A stretch of DNA of 22,534 nt from Conidiobolus incongruus B7586 (GCA_000697335.1 JNEM01007455.1:1-22534); one strand, 5' to 3'; positions 1 to 11,700 are shown, counted from the first letter of the stretch. Numbers and translations are program-made. The notes: generated from the letters alone by a model not told the origin.

Positions 1-1778
1 TTATATAATAAATTATTTTTTTGCTAACTAAAAATATTTACTAAAATTAATATATTAATGACCTTATATAAATAAATAGTAAATATTATTTTATTAACTA
101 TTTAAATAATTTTCAAAGTATTTTAATAAAGAGAGTATAAATACTATATAAAATATTGCAAAAATCAATAAAATTATGATAAATAAACTAATTTAATTAG
201 AAACCAACAATTAAGGCTTTTATTATAAATTATTATTACTTAATATTATAAATTTTTTTATATATTTAATTATTAAAATGATATAAGTTACCAAGTTTAA
301 TAATAATTTGATATATAAAATCCATTTAATAAGTATTATATTTATAAGCAAATATTAATTTTAAGATAGCTTTGGTATTAGATAATGCTTCTTTAACCTA
401 TGAAATTATTATAATTAATAACAAACTTTATATTTTATTAAACAAAATAGTTTTTAATATATTTTTTAAAATATATCAAAGATATCTATTAATTTGATAA
501 ATAATAATAAAATTGAAAACTTAAAATTATAAAAGATTTTCTTAATAAATCAAAAAAAATTAATTTAATATAGAATGCTTATTAGATTAAAAATATTATT
601 AAAATTATTTTGTAAAGTTAGATATATGTTTACAAACTAGAAAATATTAATGAGCAATTTAAATTAATTTGTAAAATATTTAAATTTAATTTTTAATTTT
701 TAATTTAACAAAATTGTTAGGTGTAAATAGTTTGCCAAAAAATACGTCAAAAATTTATTAATAATAAACAAATTACTAATTTTATATAATTTATTTATAT
801 TTGTATATCTTATTTGAATTTGATTTTAAAAAGTATCATTATTTGATTTACTGATTAATAATAATGATTCTATAATATTGGAAGTTAGCAATATAATTTT
901 TTTTAAAATTATAGTTATTTATTGTAATATTTCAAAATATAAAATGGTAATTTATTTTTAGGTATATATTATATCTCACCGAACTATCAACACATTAAGA
1001 TACAATATAGTATGAATATTTCAAAGTAATTATTTTAACACAATCGATTCTTATATAAAAAATTCAATAAAAATTGATAATATTAATTAATTGTATTAAA
1101 ATTACTTTTGAATAATTTGCAAATCAAATGAGATTATTCAAAAATGTTAATATAAGATATTCATTTTTAAATAGCTTATTCAAAATATTATTAACAATTG
1201 ATTTAAAAAGAATACGAAGATAACTATATCTATCAATGGTTTAAAAAATATAACAAAATAATAGTTTAAAATAACCTTAACCTAATTTGTTTTGGGATAA
1301 TTTCAAACCAATTTTCAACAATATCTCTGACATCAATTTAAGAAATATTGATTTGTAATTAAACTGTGTATTGAATTTAAATTAGAATATTTAAATAATT
1401 ATTTTATCATTGTATTAATTAATTAGTTTTTAAATTATAATATTTGAAAAAACTAGTCTAAAGAAATATCCATTTTTATGAAATTGATCCAAATATATCA
1501 ATATACTTTTAACTATTTTCTAATATTAAAAATTTTGTAAGTACTTATCTATCTCCAATAACAACCACCTCTATTATTTCTCATATAATAAATTTCTAAC
1601 TTAATTTTCTCATCAATATTGTTATCACACTATATTTTTTAAAATCCCATATGACTTGATAATTTGTCCTGAAAATCACTTCATATTATGGATAAATTAA
1701 TCTAATGAATTCATTCTATTATTAAATTACGTCACTGTTCTTCCTTTTCCTCAGTAATCCCATAACTGATCAATTGTA
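1..1778. other. AT-rich intergenic region ending in aminopeptidase P promoter
   Basis: No open frame with coding character, no RNA gene and no long repeat was recognised in the first 1.5 kb, which is almost entirely A and T runs. From about 1540 the composition changes: C and T become more frequent (CT-rich tract about 1735-1752), as is common just upstream of fungal genes. The last 250 bases therefore probably hold the promoter and 5' UTR of the aminopeptidase P gene starting at 1779. An in-frame TGA at 1767-1769 separates this region from the coding sequence. Confidence 0.6.
1727..1734. promoter_or_regulatory. CRE/ATF-like octamer TTACGTCA upstream of aminopeptidase P
   Basis: TTACGTCA lies 45 bases before the start codon. 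It matches the variant bZIP (ATF/CREB) site TGACGTAA read on the other strand. The octamer contains a CpG and is rare in this AT-rich background, and it sits in the expected proximal-promoter position. Function is inferred from the motif alone. Confidence 0.3.
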
Positions 1779-4180
1779 ATGAGCTTTTTACCAAAACTCA
1801 ATATTATTAAATCTAACTTTACTAAGTTTAATCTAACAATTTTAAAAAGATTCCAATCATCATTGTCAATTGTTGATATGTCGCCTGTAAATACCACAGA
1901 AAGATTACAAAATTTGAGAAAATTATTCGATAAGGATCACTTTAATATCGATGCTTATGTCATTCCTAGTGAAGACGCTCACTATGTAATTATCTCATCA
2001 CTCTTATTCACAATTTTATTAATAATGTTTTGTAGTCTGAATATATCGCTCCTGTGGACGCTCGTCGCGCTTTTATCTCGGGATTTGACGGCTCTGCAGG
2101 CCTTGCAGTGGTTACTAAGGATCAGGCTGCTCTCTTTACCGATGGTAGATACTTCTTACAAGCTGAGCAGCAAATGGATAGTAACTGGACTTTGGTTAAG
2201 CAGGGAGTTCCAGGTGCTTTAAATTGGTATAAGTGGATCGCTAAGGTATTGATTGTGATATTGAATTAGTTTTGTAATTGATTGATTGATTTGATTTTTA
2301 GAATACTAATCAAGGTTCAAAAATTGGTTTGGATCCTAAACTTATTTCTGTTGGTAAATATCCAATATATTCAATATTTTAAAAGAATATACCTTATTAA
2401 GGGATTCAATTTAGCTGCATTTGACGAACTCAGAAAAGAACTCGAAAAAGTCCAGAGTGAAGTAGTCCCCATCGAAGAAAATCTCATTGATCGTATTTGG
2501 CACGATCACCCCAGCAGCCCCGCCAATCCCGTATTTCCCTTAGGATTAGAATTCGCTGGAGAAAGTTTAGATTCCAAATTATCCAAAATTCGCGAAGAAC
2601 TGAAATCTAATAACTACTACGGTTATGCCATCAGTGCCCTCGACGAAATTGCCTGGCTCTACAATTTGAGAGGTTCTGATATCGATTACAATCCCGTATT
2701 CTTCGCCTACAGTTTAATCACTCAGAATGAAGCTATTCTTTATATCAATGAATCTCAAATCACCGATGAAGTGCGTCAACATTTAGGCAACCATGTCAAG
2801 ATTGCCCCATATCCACAAATCTTTGACGATTTGAGATCGCATAAGTCTTTGGTTGTCCAACAATCCCAAAAGATCTTAATTTCGAGTTCAACTAGCTTGG
2901 CTTTGGCTCACACCGTCGACTTGGACAATATTCACATCGGATTGAGTCCTGTCACCTATGCTAAGGGTGTCAAGAATGAGACTGAAATTCAAGGTTTTAG
3001 GAATTGTCATATTAGGGATGGTGTTGCTTTGGTAAATTATTCATATAGACATTATTTTATTATTTATTGATTGAATAATTAGGTCAAATATTTCGCCTGG
3101 TTAGAGAACGAATTGAAGAACGGTGCCAAATTGAGTGAAAGCGACGGTGCTGAAAAATTATTAAGCTTCAGAAAGTAATTCATTACTAATAGATATTCTC
3201 TGAATGATCATTCATTATTCTATTTAGGGAGCAAGATCTCTTTGTTGGCGAAAGTTTCGCTACTATCTCATCCACAGGTCCCAACGGTGCTATCATTCAC
3301 TATCATCCACTCCCTGGTAAATGTGATATCATTGATGTTAACCAAATGTATTTGTGTGATTCTGGAGGTCAATACAAGTAAGTTATATAATAAATAATAC
3401 ATATGTATGATATTAATAAATGTTAGGGATGGTACTACTGACGTCACCCGTACCTGGCACTTCGGCCAACCTACTGATTTCCAAAAATTAGCCTTCACCA
3501 GAGTTTTACAAGGTGTCATTGGATTGGAACAAGCTGTGTTCCCTGAAGGAACTACTGGTAATTCATTCAATACCAAACTATATAGTCACTCTTTAACATT
3601 TTGAGTTAGGCTACATTTTGGACTCTATTACCCGTGCTCCCCTCTGGAAATCCGGCTTAGACTACCGTCACGGCACCGGTCACGGCGTCGGCTCCTTCCT
3701 CAACGTTCACGAAGGACCCCACGGTATTGGATTGAGAATTGGATACAACAGTGTCCCTCTCAAAGTTGGCAACACTGTCACTAACGGTAAATTATATACA
3801 GAAAATATATTATTACATCGTGACTAATTTTCTAACTAGAACCTGGTTATTACGAAGACGGCGAATTTGGTATCCGTACTGAAAATATTATGATTGTCAA
3901 GGAAGTTACCGGCCTCAAGAATTTCGGTGATAAGAAATATTTTGGATTTGAAAATATTACCATTGTAAGTCCTTCCTCCTCATATATTACGATGAATTCT
4001 ATACTAATTTTGATATAGTGTCCCATCCAAACTACCCTCCTCGACAAGAGCTTATTAAGTCAATTCGAAATTCAATATATTAACGATTACCACACGAGGG
4101 TTTGGAATACGTTAAGCCCATTGCTCAAAGGGGATGATTTCACTTTAGAATGGTTGAAGCGTTATACTCAACATATTTAA
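1779..4180 (+). CDS. Xaa-Pro aminopeptidase (aminopeptidase P, M24B), ten exons
   Basis: Removes the N-terminal residue from peptides with proline in second position; a two-metal (usually Mn) enzyme of peptide turnover. Exons: 1779-1985, 2036-2245, 2302-2353, 2415-3031, 3083-3174, 3228-3377, 3427-3557, 3610-3786, 3840-3964, 4019-4180, giving 1923 nt and 640 residues, normal for the eukaryotic XPNPEP1-type enzyme. Two creatinase-like N domains (about 45-340) precede the M24 catalytic domain (about 345-570) and the eukaryotic C-terminal extension (about 575-640). Expected metal ligands are all present: D437 (LCDSGGQY), D448 (GTTDVTRT), H511 (HGTGHGVG), E546 (NEPGYYEDG) and E560. FRNCHIRDG at 351-359 is typical. 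The first 32 residues are basic with no acidic residue, resembling a mitochondrial presequence, and Met34 could start a cytosolic form. An in-frame TGA nine bases upstream of the last pre-start codons fixes ATG 1779 as the first start. It converges on the Atg22-like gene at 4408. Family assignment is very secure; localisation is inferred. Confidence 0.95.
1986..4018 (+). other. Nine small spliceosomal introns of the aminopeptidase P gene
   Basis: Introns: 1986-2035, 2246-2301, 2354-2414, 3032-3082, 3175-3227, 3378-3426, 3558-3609, 3787-3839 and 3965-4018. They are 49 to 61 nt long, start with GTAA or GTAT and end in AG. Phases in order are 0, 0, 1, 0, 2, 2, 1, 1, 0. Clear CTAAT or CTAAC branch-like sites occur close to the acceptor in the introns ending at 3839 and 4018. 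Boundaries were set by restoring continuity of conserved protein motifs, for example DAH-Y/S-EYIAP at the first junction and N/EPGYYEDG at the eighth. The joined frame is a multiple of three and uninterrupted. Confidence 0.9.
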
Positions 4181-4188
4181 AATTTATT

Positions 4189-4194
4189 AATAAA
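4189..4194 (+). terminator. Poly(A) signal AATAAA of aminopeptidase P
   Basis: An exact AATAAA begins nine bases after the TAA stop (4178-4180) and is followed by a T-rich stretch. It is the best placed polyadenylation signal for this gene, and implies a very short 3' UTR unless another signal is used. Confidence 0.5.
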
Positions 4195-4287
4195 GTATTT
4201 CCTTGGATTATTTTGTTTTATAAATTATTTATACATTTTTTAAATTATATATATATGATTAAGTTTAAATTCAATTTTTCAGAAAAT

Positions 4288-4293
4288 TTTATT
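4288..4293 (-). terminator. Poly(A) signal of Atg22-like gene 1 (minus strand)
   Basis: TTTATT on the plus strand is AATAAA in the sense of the minus-strand gene, about 115 bases beyond its stop at 4408. It lies in the 227-base gap shared with the convergent aminopeptidase P gene. Confidence 0.4.
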
Positions 4294-4407
4294 AAATATT
4301 AAGAAATTAATAATATTTTACAAATGAACCCTTCATTATCAAATTCTTTTTTCAAAAGGTGTAAATATTACGAATTGATTAAATTAAATTCTATATAATC
4401 ATAACGA

Positions 4408-5931
4408 TTACTTATTCTGCTTTTTAAATGGATCCAACTCTACATGATTCAAATCTGAATCGACATCCTCAATCTGTACCTGTCTGGTATGGTACAATTT
4501 CGCCTGCTTAATACCTTTTTTAACATTAATTATAAAATGCATTAGAAAAGGAATTGTAAATGATACTAGCAGCACATAAAATGAAAATCTTAACTGTCTT
4601 GTCTTTTCAGTGACTGCACCTGCAATCAGAGGTCCCAACCAGGATGAGCCCTTGTCTGTAATTTGGTAAAGCCCAAAAAATTGATTCTCCTTGCCAATGG
4701 GTAGCATCTCGCTGAACATTGTCCTGTAGTAGGATTGTAAGGCTCCAATTAGGAAGCCATGGTAAGCTCCCAAGATGTAGAGTTCGTGCTTTTTGGTGAG
4801 GATTGGGATGTAGATGGAGATGATACCGACGATGGGGATCACCAGGTATAGAGTGTTCACGATGATGACCATGGTCTTGGTGCACAGTTTGAACAGACGC
4901 TGGAATTGGAGCCAGAATAGACATCCGATACCAGCTGCTAGCGGGGCTATAAATGCTAGGATGAAGGTTTCGAAGGTCGTGAAGTGGAGTTCGGTTTTCG
5001 CGAATAATATCGATACGTGAGCTACTGTTGCAATGCCATCCGATAGTAGAAGCCAACTAAGTAGTAGGAGGAACACTTGGGAGAGTTGGGTCGCTTCGCA
5101 GAATGTTTTGAAGGTGGATTTCCATGAGTAGAATAAATAGCTCTCACCAGGAGGCAGTGGAGGACCTGGCCGCGGTGCAAGCCATTTCCAAGTGATTGCA
5201 ATGCCTAGTAAATACCATATACCATTGACAGCAGCTGCCAACTGTACCACATAGTCGGAATCTGGCATTCCCATACTGATACCAGCAGTTATTCCTAGAG
5301 TTATAAGCACTCCCAAATATCCCCAAGCGAATCCCAAACTACTGATTCTGTTTCCGATACGTTCGGAAATTACAGTTATTTCATCCGCGTCAGCATCTTT
5401 CATTTTAGCATCAATCACAGCCTGGTCATTTTGGGTTAGTGTAGGGAGATAAGCATAATAAAATACATACGAAGCACCAAACGCTACATTGGCAATAATC
5501 GTTAGAATAGCAGCTAACCCATAGTAATATTCATTAATAACTCCCAAATATGCAATACACGACAGTGCACATATTAACCCTGTCCCAAGCATAAACGACT
5601 TTCTATTATTCCCGTGATCTGCCAACGCGCTCAACCCAATAAAAACTATAGCTTGGACCACTACGCTAATAGCCGTCACATACAACGCAAAACTGGTAGG
5701 ATTGAGTCGCACGCTTCCTATGTAGAACGAGCAGTGAGTGTGGCCTTCACTATCTCTGCACGACTCACCTGTTAAGTCACTCACCGACATCTTTGCACTG
5801 AGTCCTTCCAACAGTATTGGTGCACACACTGCCATTACGACACCCACAAAGGGTTCTGATCCCAATCCGTACACGTAGAATCCCCAGCGTTCAAGCTTTT
5901 TAACTGGATTATTATTAGTAACCGACTCCAT
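4408..5931 (-). CDS. Atg22-like vacuolar amino-acid permease, copy 1
   Basis: Single-exon gene for 507 residues, close to the usual size of fungal Atg22 (yeast 528). Yeast Atg22 is a vacuolar-membrane major-facilitator protein that releases leucine and other amino acids after autophagic degradation; the same role is inferred here. Landmarks: ERWGFY 14-19; first span about 27-43; lumen-side loop with C58 and C67; LADHGNNRK 103-111 between spans 2 and 3, the usual MFS loop; ISSLGFAWGY 196-205; RPGPPLP 254-260 in the central loop; ITDKGSSW 424-431 before span 11. About twelve hydrophobic spans are visible, ending near residue 479, followed by an acidic cytosolic tail ending VELDPF plus five residues. 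ATG 5931 is preceded by an in-frame TAA two codons upstream. It aligns without a gap to copy 2 up to the tail. First of four same-strand paralogues; substrate and organelle are not proven by sequence. Confidence 0.9.
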   Translation of the reverse strand: MESVTNNNPVKKLERWGFYVYGLGSEPFVGVVMAVCAPILLEGLSAKMSVSDLTGESCRDSEGHTHCSFYIGSVRLNPTSFALYVTAISVVVQAIVFIGLSALADHGNNRKSFMLGTGLICALSCIAYLGVINEYYYGLAAILTIIANVAFGASYVFYYAYLPTLTQNDQAVIDAKMKDADADEITVISERIGNRISSLGFAWGYLGVLITLGITAGISMGMPDSDYVVQLAAAVNGIWYLLGIAITWKWLAPRPGPPLPPGESYLFYSWKSTFKTFCEATQLSQVFLLLLSWLLLSDGIATVAHVSILFAKTELHFTTFETFILAFIAPLAAGIGCLFWLQFQRLFKLCTKTMVIIVNTLYLVIPIVGIISIYIPILTKKHELYILGAYHGFLIGALQSYYRTMFSEMLPIGKENQFFGLYQITDKGSSWLGPLIAGAVTEKTRQLRFSFYVLLVSFTIPFLMHFIINVKKGIKQAKLYHTRQVQIEDVDSDLNHVELDPFKKQNK

Positions 5932-7192
5932 ATATTAATCTTTTGAATTATTTACAACTTGTTTAAAATCAACTAAATTTCAATTTTTTTAGTTGTTTAG
6001 GGAATTTGATATCAATTTATACTATTAAATGAAATTTTAGAAAATTGGTTTTAGTCCAAAGTTTTACATTTTGAGGAAATAAATGTAAGGAGGTTTGCAG
6101 TTGAAGAAATTGTGATTTTTTTTGAATTATTAATTTTTTAGGATTGAAATTTATTAGGATATTGTATCCAGATATTGATAAGTTTCTTTTGGATTTTATT
6201 CTATGAATATTAAATGATTGAAAATATATAGTTTATTATTGTAAATTGACCAATATAACAACATCTAGCAAAATTCATCCATTTGAGTTGATTTATTCAA
6301 TAATAACCTTTAATACCACTGTTTTGAAACCTAGAAGCTCTTTTGGAGCCTTAATAAAATAGCTTATATTATTTATATAGTTTTAATCAACTTATGCATA
6401 ATCTACAATAAATATTTGGGATATTTTATTTGTAAGTACTAAATGATAATAATTAATTTCAAAAAATCTCGTCATTTTATCCTAATTAAAAAGTAAAATT
6501 AGATTTTAAGGTTTCAGACATAATATATTTATTATATTATTAATTTTTACTCTATGTTCGAAAAATTCCTAAAAAATTATGATGTTTACAAAAGCTTATT
6601 CCAACCGAATTCAATTTATACAGCATACATTGTATAAGAGGTTGAATAATTTGAATATTTCACCTCTAATCCTAAATAAACTTAGAATATTAATTTGAGA
6701 AAACTATGTTATATAAAAGATTAAACGATAATAGATCTTTGAAAATCAATTTAACTAATATCCATTTCTTTGATAATTGATTATTAATATACAACTTCAA
6801 TTAGGATTCGATTAAATGTTCCTATTCATATATATTTAAATTGACTAAATCAATTTTTCATTTTTATTTCATTAAACTGGATTATATAATTGATAATTTA
6901 ACATAACAAATAGTCAATTTTCCATGCTATATTTAACATTATTAGTAAACATAATTAATAAGATATAATTATATTTCAATTTAAAAAATAGAAGTTATAC
7001 AAAAATATAATGTTAGATCATCTATAATTTTAAAAATATATATAACAGTTTTATTAAAAAGATAAAATTATTTGAAATAATTGTTGTATGAATTTTAGAT
7101 AAATAATTATAATGATTCAACAAGTATATAAACTATAATTTATTAACAGGTAAAATAAGTGATATTAATATATAGGATTAATAAAAATTTCA
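5932..7192. other. AT-rich spacer between Atg22-like copies 1 and 2
   Basis: Holds the minus-strand promoter and 5' UTR of copy 1 at its left end and the 3' UTR of copy 2 at its right end. No coding-like frame, RNA gene or repeat was recognised. A forkhead-like core (TTATTTACAA, 5948-5957) lies within 30 bases of the copy 1 start. TTAACAGG occurs at 7143-7150. Confidence 0.6.
7139..7144 (-). terminator. Poly(A) signal of Atg22-like gene 2 (minus strand)
   Basis: TTTATT on the plus strand reads AATAAA for the minus-strand gene, about 49 bases beyond its TAA stop at 7193-7195. Position and exact hexamer support the call. Confidence 0.4.
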
Positions 7193-8716
7193 TTAATTGA
7201 TCTTATCATCCTTATTGAAAGGATTCAACTCCACAGTTTGATCAGTGTCAACTTCGTCATAATCGAAGTGCTTATTATACTCCTTAGCCTGGTGAATACC
7301 TTTATGGACGTCAATGATCAAATTTAGTAGGAATGGAATCAGAAATGACCCTAATAAGAAGTAGAACCCGTAGCGAATTTGTCTGGTTTTTTCCGTGATT
7401 GCACCAACAATCAGCGGTCCCATCCACGAGGAGCCCTTGTCCGTGATCTGGTACAGGCCGAAGAATTGACTCTCCTTACCCGGTGGCAGCATTTCCGCGA
7501 ACATTGTGCGGTAGAAAGATTGAAGTGAACCTAACAGGAACCCGTGATATGCGCCAAAGATGTATAATTCGATTTTAGTGTGTAGAATTTTGGTGTAGAT
7601 TGAGATCACTCCCAGGACTGGGATGACTAAATAAAAAGCACTCAAAATGATGACCATTGTTTTAGTCCTTAATTTGAATATTCTTTGTACTTGGAGCCAG
7701 AATACACAGCCTATTCCGGCCATAAGTGGTGCGATAAATGCGATTAAGAAGATTTCAAAGGTAGTAAAGCCCATTTCAGTCTTGGCAAATAATACTGCGA
7801 CGTGGACAACGGTTGCAAGTCCATCAGAAAGTAGGAACCAGCTTAATAGTAGAAGAAACGCTTGTGATAGCTTGGTTACCTCACTCAATGTTTTGAATAT
7901 TGATTTCCATGAATAAAAGAGATAGCTCTCCCCTGATGGAAGTGGAGGACCTGGACGCGGTGCGAGCCATTTCCAAGTGACTGCGATTCCTACAAGGTAC
8001 CAAACACCGTTGATTGCTGCAGCAATCTGTACGGAATATTCAGAATCTCCCATTGCTATACTGATTCCGGCAGTAATTGCAAGTGCTATAATCGCTCCAG
8101 CATAGCCCCAAGCAAATCCCAAGCTACTGATCTTATTACCAATGCGTTCGGATATTAATGTAATTTCACTCTCGTCGGCACCCTTAACTTTGGCATCAAT
8201 TACTTCCTGATCATTCTGGGTCAAAGTTGGCAGATATGCATAATAAAATACGTAAGACGCACCAAACGATACATTAGCAATAATGGTAATAATAGCAGCT
8301 AATCCGAAATAGTTTCGATTGACAACACCCAAATAAGCAATACACGATAAAGCACAAATAAGACCAGACCCAATCATAAATAACTTTCTATTATTTCCAT
8401 GATCTGCCAAAGCACTTAAACCTACAAAAGTGATGGCTTGAATAGCTACACTAACTGCAGTTACATACAAAGCAAAGCTCGTGGGATTTACTTTGACCCT
8501 TCCGATGTAGAATGAACAGTGAGAATCGTCCGAATGTCCCCCACAAGGCTTCCCAGTTATGTCGTTAACGGATACTAGCGCAGTAAGTCCTTCTAACATG
8601 ACGGGAGCGCATACTGCCATGACCACAGCCGAAAAGGGTTCGGAGCCGAACCCGTACGCGTAAAACCCCCAACGTTCCAGTTTGGTGACTGGTTTTTGAG
8701 TTTGTATTTGATTCAT
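7193..8716 (-). CDS. Atg22-like vacuolar amino-acid permease, copy 2
   Basis: Single-exon gene for 507 residues, the nearest relative of copy 1. In residues 101-170 I count 61 of 70 positions identical to copy 1 and no gaps. Family landmarks fall at the same residue numbers: ERWGFY 14-19, C58 and C67, LADHGNNRK 103-111, ISSLGFAWGY 196-205, RPGPPLP 254-260, ITDKGSSW 424-431. About twelve membrane spans are visible. The N-terminal tail differs from copy 1. The C-terminal tail also differs but ends in the same acidic plus VEL(D/N)PF pattern, so this short end motif is shared only by the first pair. The start ATG at 8716 has an in-frame TAG three codons upstream. The expected role is export of amino acids from the vacuole, by family membership; a different substrate range from copy 1 cannot be judged. 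Confidence 0.9.
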   Translation of the reverse strand: MNQIQTQKPVTKLERWGFYAYGFGSEPFSAVVMAVCAPVMLEGLTALVSVNDITGKPCGGHSDDSHCSFYIGRVKVNPTSFALYVTAVSVAIQAITFVGLSALADHGNNRKLFMIGSGLICALSCIAYLGVVNRNYFGLAAIITIIANVSFGASYVFYYAYLPTLTQNDQEVIDAKVKGADESEITLISERIGNKISSLGFAWGYAGAIIALAITAGISIAMGDSEYSVQIAAAINGVWYLVGIAVTWKWLAPRPGPPLPSGESYLFYSWKSIFKTLSEVTKLSQAFLLLLSWFLLSDGLATVVHVAVLFAKTEMGFTTFEIFLIAFIAPLMAGIGCVFWLQVQRIFKLRTKTMVIILSAFYLVIPVLGVISIYTKILHTKIELYIFGAYHGFLLGSLQSFYRTMFAEMLPPGKESQFFGLYQITDKGSSWMGPLIVGAITEKTRQIRYGFYFLLGSFLIPFLLNLIIDVHKGIHQAKEYNKHFDYDEVDTDQTVELNPFNKDDKIN

Positions 8717-11700
8717 AATCAGCTAATTATATTTCATAAATCCAAAACTATTAATATCTCTAATCACAATAACAATTTATTTACAAATTCAAAGAGTAAA
8801 CAACCCAAACAGTTTAAATCTTTTAGACTTTGATTAACATTCTCAGGTCACTAACCTATTTAAATCATTGAGCCATATTAATTAATTCCAAATTGATCCT
8901 CTCAAGTTCCACAGTCGGACGCTTTTGGGAAAGGTTTCATATATGCTTAAATATTGAAAACCTCAAAATTCATTTTTTAAAAAAAATTTAATCTAGAGTT
9001 AAACAGTATCTTATTCATAATAATACAATATATTGACTATATTCCAATTTTATATCAAAGTTATATTATTATATTTCAAAATGATTTTGATAATAAAAGA
9101 ATCAAACTTGATATTGATTTTCAAAATACTATTATGGTTTAAATTCTTAAAATTATTCCAAATTTTATGGTTACAATTTGGATCTCTTTACATGACATTG
9201 TAATCTATAGAATATTCTTTGAGTTATACTCAGTCTCTTAGATGAATGTATTATATCTTATGAATATCATTTCTAAAGTTTATGGTATTTTATTTTAATA
9301 TTGACCTATTTTTCATTTTTCGTTAATTTGCTATTATATAAATTTAGAATACTTATGGTGTAAAGTGAATCGAATTTAAGTTATTTTTAATCAATATCAA
9401 TAGATCAATGTAATTACAAGTTTTTATTAAATATATTCTTTCAAGTAGTTTGATTCCTTTACATTATAATCCTCATTATATTTGAATAAATTAAATTATT
9501 ACCTATAGATGCGCATTTAATTTAAATTGAAAAATTTAGAATTGACATTTTATTTGGCAAGTTTTTTAATTTGGGTTATGGTAATATTTATTTGATAAGA
9601 TATTTTAGTAATAATTATAAAAATATAATAATAACATTTAAGTTACTATTTGAATACATTTTTTAAGATATGATCTATAAAAGTTAAATATATAGTTGCA
9701 ATATTCTGTATTATATAATATTTGAACAAGGCATTGGATTATTTCTGTATATATTAATATGAATAATTGATAAATTTCCAGTATACATTCTTTTTATTTG
9801 TTTGAAAAATAAATAATGGTACTTTTTTAAGATTGTTTTTTCCAATAGATTAACAGTTATCGCAATCTAATTTTACATAAGATTAATAGGAGAAATTATA
9901 GTTTTAGATAATATATATAAATTTATTATTAAATCTTTAATTTTTATTAAATTTATTTAAAGTTCAATTATAATCAAACAAATAATAATCATCAAAAATT
10001 TTTATTTTCGAATCATTAAAGCTGAATCACAAGCCCACTAAAATCCTTTAATATTTACAAACAGCTTAAAGAGATAATATATTTAATAAGGATATAATTT
10101 ATCGCTTGGTTTGTTATTTCAAAATTAGAAATCAAATTATCCAAATTTGTCAAAATTTAGAAAATTGAGTTTTATCATAATTTTTTCAAAGATTAATAAA
10201 ATACCATTATATATTAAAAATGATTATTATTTAATATTTAAAAAGCTATTAAAATATTTTAATATCTATGATAGGTATAAGTTAAAACTAGAATCAATTA
10301 ATGAAAATTCAAACTATATATTTTATCATTCAGTAAAATTTCAAAAAAATAATATAATATCAATAGTTAAAAGAAACTTAATAAAAGTAACCAAAAACCA
10401 AGCTATTTCATTAAATCAATATAATTGATGTATTATAAATTCCAATAAAATAAATATTTTGTTTTAAGTAAATATTAATTATTAAAATAAATTATATTAA
10501 TATATATTTTTTAATTTATTTTTTAAATTCAAATTTAATATATATTATTTTGAATATTAATTTTAAAATATAAAAATATAAAGTTTTAAAGATTTTTTTT
10601 TAAATAATAATAAATCAAATATGCTATTATATCTAGTATATTCACTCAATTATAACTATTTTAATTATAATTATTTTAGGTAATTATAAATTTGCATGCT
10701 AGATAGTAAATTTTATTAGAAAATTATATTGATTTGTAATATATCAAAAATATTATTAAAATATCAGAAGTTTGATAAAATTATAACAAAATGTTATTGA
10801 TAATATAGGAGTATTAATTCTATTTAATTTATTTCTTTTAGTAAATTTTTTATTACAAATTAAATTAAAGTTTTATTTTAAAAAATTCTAATTATTTAAT
10901 TTTCAAACTAAATAATATTATAATTTTATTTTTAATATTATAAAATAATTATTATTCAATATCATTGGCAATATAATCTTGCTTTTTTTCAATTTAATTA
11001 CAATTTTAATCAATAAATAATGGCCTAGCATAGTTGTATTAATATTTTCTTTATATATATTAATTTAATTTGTAAAAAATATATAGAATTTTACAAATTT
11101 AAGCTGATTAATGCTTATTGGTAATTTTTATATTAATTGTAGATTTAAAAATTATAATTTTTATATAATTGAATTGATGTAAAATTGAATAAAGAAATAT
11201 TATTTTAAATTTGTCTAATAGAACAGGTATCTCGTAAAATTCGATAAATATAGATAGCTTACTACTCTTATATTAACCAAAGATGTATTATGTTTTGGTT
11301 AATAATATTTCTATTAAGTTGATTGGAAAAAACAATCAATTGAATTGAACCTATAAGACATATATGTTAGTGCTAATTATGGTACTTATTTTGAGATATT
11401 ATAAAGCGATAGATATTAAAAAACTTTTCAAAAATGTTAATCAATTTTAGAGTTTACAATAAATACAAAATACGTCAAATATATTTCTGGACTTTATATA
11501 TTATATTTCTTTGCCCTGTTAATTTCAATTGTTATATAATGTAAAAATCAAAAATTTAAATATAAAAAATATTATGATCATATCATGAAAAAAATACTTA
11601 GTAAAATAGCGAATATTTTAATAGAAAGTTCACTTATTAAAAATATGTAGCTAAGAATTTCAAATTTAATCAAAATAATTAAAGTTGAAAATTTTAGAAT

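Noticed and set aside
2054-2269. Separate short frames at 2054, 3407 and 3618 as independent small genes
   Set aside because: They are exons of the aminopeptidase P gene; once introns with GT-AG ends are removed they join into one frame carrying ordered family motifs.
9995-10020. TTCGAATC resembling a tRNA T-loop
   Set aside because: No flanking T-stem pairing, acceptor stem or A-box-like sequence is present.
10147-10428. 93-codon open frame in the spacer between copies 2 and 3
   Set aside because: It starts with TTG, lacks glycine and tryptophan, consists mostly of Lys, Asn, Ile, Tyr and Leu as expected from AT-random sequence, and matches no family I recognise. A frame of this length is only slightly longer than chance allows in so much AT-rich DNA.
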